NCBI GenBank assembly: GCA_021820965.1
Contig: JAKACZ010000021.1
Span: 1-64,000 of the forward strand
DNA length: 64,000 nucleotides
Source of the DNA: Bacillota bacterium
GTDB lineage: Bacteria; Bacillota; Sulfobacillia; Sulfobacillales; Sulfobacillaceae
Reading direction: 5' to 3'
Part shown: positions 61,779 through 64,000 of the stretch, piece after piece
Layout of the letters: every line of letters starts with the position of its first letter
How positions within the stretch are numbered: position 1 is the stretch's first letter
Notes under the pieces: generated by a model
The model's database searches: none
The model's input: the letters and a program-made list of their open reading frames with translations, nothing else
Told to the model about the DNA's origin: nothing
Made by a program: the position numbers and the translations under genes

Positions 61779-64000
61779 TTAGCCGCCTAGCGGCGGCAAC
61801 TGATGAATTAACTTCACACTTTCCACGCTAACGCGCACAATCCGTTTCAGAAGATCGACAATATAGCGCGGGTCATCCGACCACAGATTGGCATCGTTGA
61901 CGATGCCGCTGGCCGGATCGGTTTTGACGCAATAGCGCTCCACAATCCATTCGATGGCCGACTTGCCGTTGACGATGTACTCGTACGCCTCGGCCGGAAT
62001 ATCGTGCAGCGTTAGGTTCTCGTTGTAGATCATAACCGACATGTTCGCTTTACTGGCAAAGCGCATTTGCTCCACGCGATAGCTGGCGGCATCGCGGATG
62101 GTACTGTGCCATTCTTCGCGTACCGGGTACGGCTCCACGGTTTCGTAATTCAGATGCCACTGTCCCAACTCCCGACCGATTCGGCTGAACGTCCAAAAAT
62201 CCGTCGCAAAGGGAATGCGGGGCAACATCTTTTTGAGATTGGCCGCAAAGCGCGACCGATACTCGGGACTCTGCAAAACCCCGTAGACGTACCAAAAGAT
62301 GTCCTCTTTGGTAATCGTGGCATCGTGATAATGATTGCGGAATTGGGCCAGTGCCCAATCCGTGATGGCATCATGGCGAATGTAGCCTTGCTCGTCGGGA
62401 ACCTCTGCGTCATCATACAAGGAGGCTTTGCGCTCATTGGCTTTTTCGTACCAATAAAGGGGAAAGGCTTGGCCTGTATCGTGGAGGTGATAATTCGGCA
62501 CAGCCTGTGTCGCAAGCGAGGAGAACGGTCGACTTGCACCGATGCCAGTCACCGCAATCACTATATTCTCATGTCGCGGCGTTGGAAATAACTTAGGGAT
62601 TTGGTAGACGCGTTCGTTCAGGCGATGATCAAAGTACAGCCATTCCTTGCAATAGGGTCGGTAAATACTCGCCGCAACTTCGTCCGGGGAGGCCTGTAGC
62701 ATCCGACCTCGTTTTGCGACTTCCTTAAGGTTATGAGTCCAACTTATTTTTCTGGAATCGCTCGTAACAACGGCTTCGAGATCGGGTGATTGGAGACCCA
62801 ACGATGTCGCACGTACTTCTTGATAACGGGCCATTTCGTGGTTATAGGTATTGATCATGCTAGACATGTTAGCTATGAGACTATCATGGGAAAAGTTATA
62901 GGCCCATGCATCACGGGCCGTCAGAATCCCTTGTGAATACATCGCAAAAACTGCATCCGGCCCTCCCTTATCACCTAGCGTGAGGAACGATTCAAAAACC
63001 GGATCACGCTGATCCACCCAGTCACCTTCGGTGTTCGGCGTCACCGGTTGCCATGGAACTTTTTCCATACTTTGGAACTCGCGAATAATTGACAACTTCT
63101 CGTTGCGATCCAGATAATCCCCAATGTCATGGTAGAACAGCTCAGCCGGCCCTTCATGTGCCGGGCTCTTGACGAGAATCGTAATGGCAATGGGCGCACG
63201 GGATCCTGAGCCGAAAATTTTCCCACCTTCGCGCTTGGAGATTTCTCCTGCAGTGCGTTGGTTGCCCCGTAGATTGAAGACGTAGACCGGACTAAACTCG
63301 TCAACGAGGGACTTTCTCAGCCCATCCATGTTATTCGCCGTGATAAACGAGCCGTTGGTGACGAAGCCGATAACGCCTTGGTCTTTGATTCGGTCGGATG
63401 CCCATCGAATGGCGCGGACATAGGAGTCAAACAGGTTCTTTAGTAATTTCGCGTCCGATTGGGCTCCATAGGTTGCTCGGATGTGACCATCCAACGTCTC
63501 ATATTTTAGATTTTGGTTGTTGTCGTTCTCACTGGTCTGCTGCGCCGAGTAGGGCGGATTACTGACGATGACCCGGATGGTCTGAGCATTTTGCCGGGTG
63601 ACGCGGGCGTTGTTCTCAGGCAGGATCATATCATCCACAAGGTTGCGAGGCTCCCGCATTTGCAAGGTATCCGTCAGCACAATCCCCGGAAACGGCTCAT
63701 AGCCCCCACCCTGCCGATTGTGAAACGCGCTCTCGATGTTGATGGCCGCAATGTAGTAGGCCAAGAGGACAATTTCGTTAGCGTGCAATTCCTGCCGGTA
63801 TTTGCGCGCTAAATCGTCCGGATGAATAAGCCCTAATTGGAGCAGACGGACGAGAAATGTCCCCGTGCCGGTAAACGGGTCTAAGATTTGCACGCCTGGT
63901 TCGGTCAGGTGCGTATCAAAATGCTCGGCCAGTGCCCACTCCACGCTCTCCAAGATGAAGTCCACAATTTCAATGGGCGTGTAGACAATCCCCAACTTCT
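61779..64000 (-). CDS. Type ISP restriction-modification enzyme, methyltransferase and target-recognition part
   Basis: The frame is open at the right edge, so the nuclease and helicase parts lie beyond the window. What is visible begins GIVYTPIEIVDFILESV, with SAM motif I DPFTGTGTF and the N6-adenine catalytic motif NPPY (about residue 149). The block ELHANEIVLLAYYIAAINIE is typical of Type ISP enzymes (LlaBIII class), single chains that methylate, translocate and cut. The last 350 residues form the target-recognition region and end RVSVESVKLIHQLPP. Two HEPN-like genes follow directly. Confidence 0.88.
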   Translation of the reverse strand, partial: KLGIVYTPIEIVDFILESVEWALAEHFDTHLTEPGVQILDPFTGTGTFLVRLLQLGLIHPDDLARKYRQELHANEIVLLAYYIAAINIESAFHNRQGGGYEPFPGIVLTDTLQMREPRNLVDDMILPENNARVTRQNAQTIRVIVSNPPYSAQQTSENDNNQNLKYETLDGHIRATYGAQSDAKLLKNLFDSYVRAIRWASDRIKDQGVIGFVTNGSFITANNMDGLRKSLVDEFSPVYVFNLRGNQRTAGEISKREGGKIFGSGSRAPIAITILVKSPAHEGPAELFYHDIGDYLDRNEKLSIIREFQSMEKVPWQPVTPNTEGDWVDQRDPVFESFLTLGDKGGPDAVFAMYSQGILTARDAWAYNFSHDSLIANMSSMINTYNHEMARYQEVRATSLGLQSPDLEAVVTSDSRKISWTHNLKEVAKRGRMLQASPDEVAASIYRPYCKEWLYFDHRLNERVYQIPKLFPTPRHENIVIAVTGIGASRPFSSLATQAVPNYHLHDTGQAFPLYWYEKANERKASLYDDAEVPDEQGYIRHDAITDWALAQFRNHYHDATITKEDIFWYVYGVLQSPEYRSRFAANLKKMLPRIPFATDFWTFSRIGRELGQWHLNYETVEPYPVREEWHSTIRDAASYRVEQMRFASKANMSVMIYNENLTLHDIPAEAYEYIVNGKSAIEWIVERYCVKTDPASGIVNDANLWSDDPRYIVDLLKRIVRVSVESVKLIHQLPPLGG

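Noticed and set aside
1-64000. tRNA or rRNA genes
   Set aside because: No T-arm-like GGTTCGA-type words with matching acceptor stems and no conserved rRNA words were found on reading both strands.

Overview
The window looks like a chromosome segment of an acidophilic Firmicute of the Sulfobacillus type. This is inferred from gene content: an aa3-like oxidase cluster that includes a cupredoxin, a secreted S53 acid peptidase, strong AGGAGG ribosome sites, and many GTG/TTG starts. No rRNA, tRNA or CRISPR array was seen.

Region 1 (1-7.5 kb) is a respiratory operon: small membrane proteins, a Tat-exported blue-copper protein, oxidase subunits II, I and III, a one-helix protein, and CtaB, which makes the farnesylated heme. 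Subunit I keeps every metal and heme ligand but lacks the usual K-channel lysine. Region 2 (7.5-20 kb) is ordinary chromosome: S53 peptidase, a reverse-strand set of glycosyltransferase, GH31 glycosidase and HelD-like helicase, then a forward set of PrsA-like foldase, MFS transporter, nucleoside hydrolase and CBS protein. Region 3 (20.4-23 kb) is a dedicated sortase translationally coupled to its three-repeat surface protein. Region 4 (23-33 kb) is a graveyard of mobile DNA (ISAzo13, IS91, IS630, IS110 and group II intron pieces). It also holds a toxin-antitoxin pair with a dead toxin, a frameshifted metallo-beta-lactamase-fold gene, an ECF sigma/anti-sigma pair, and a protein made only of homing-endonuclease-associated repeats. 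Region 5 (33.5-38.5 kb) holds two acyl-CoA ligases divergent from a thiolase, consistent with fatty-acid use.

Region 6 (39-47.5 kb) is the strangest part. A 19-bp motif (consensus GGAANTAAAGTTGNTGACA) occurs at least 14 times in three clusters, with a fourth truncated flank. Separate imperfect palindromes containing a pyrimidine core lie between single genes or small operons: a beta-propeller protein, a broken VOC gene with a tyrosine recombinase, an SRPBCC/EVE/MarR operon, and a YgiT/DUF4258 toxin-antitoxin pair. The layout recalls a cassette array, but the recombinase has lost two catalytic residues.

Region 7 (47.5-53 kb) mixes an acetyltransferase, a serine hydrolase, secreted and hypothetical proteins, and fragments of a serine recombinase, a thioesterase and topoisomerase III. 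Region 8 (53-64 kb) looks like a defence island: a frameshifted UPF1-like helicase, an XRE regulator coupled to an unknown protein, and a reverse-strand operon of a Type ISP restriction-modification enzyme (running off the right edge) followed by two large proteins with HEPN-type R-x(4-6)-H motifs.

Frameshifts are unusually common between 25 and 58 kb. Real decay of laterally acquired DNA is likely, but assembly or sequencing error cannot be excluded from the sequence alone.
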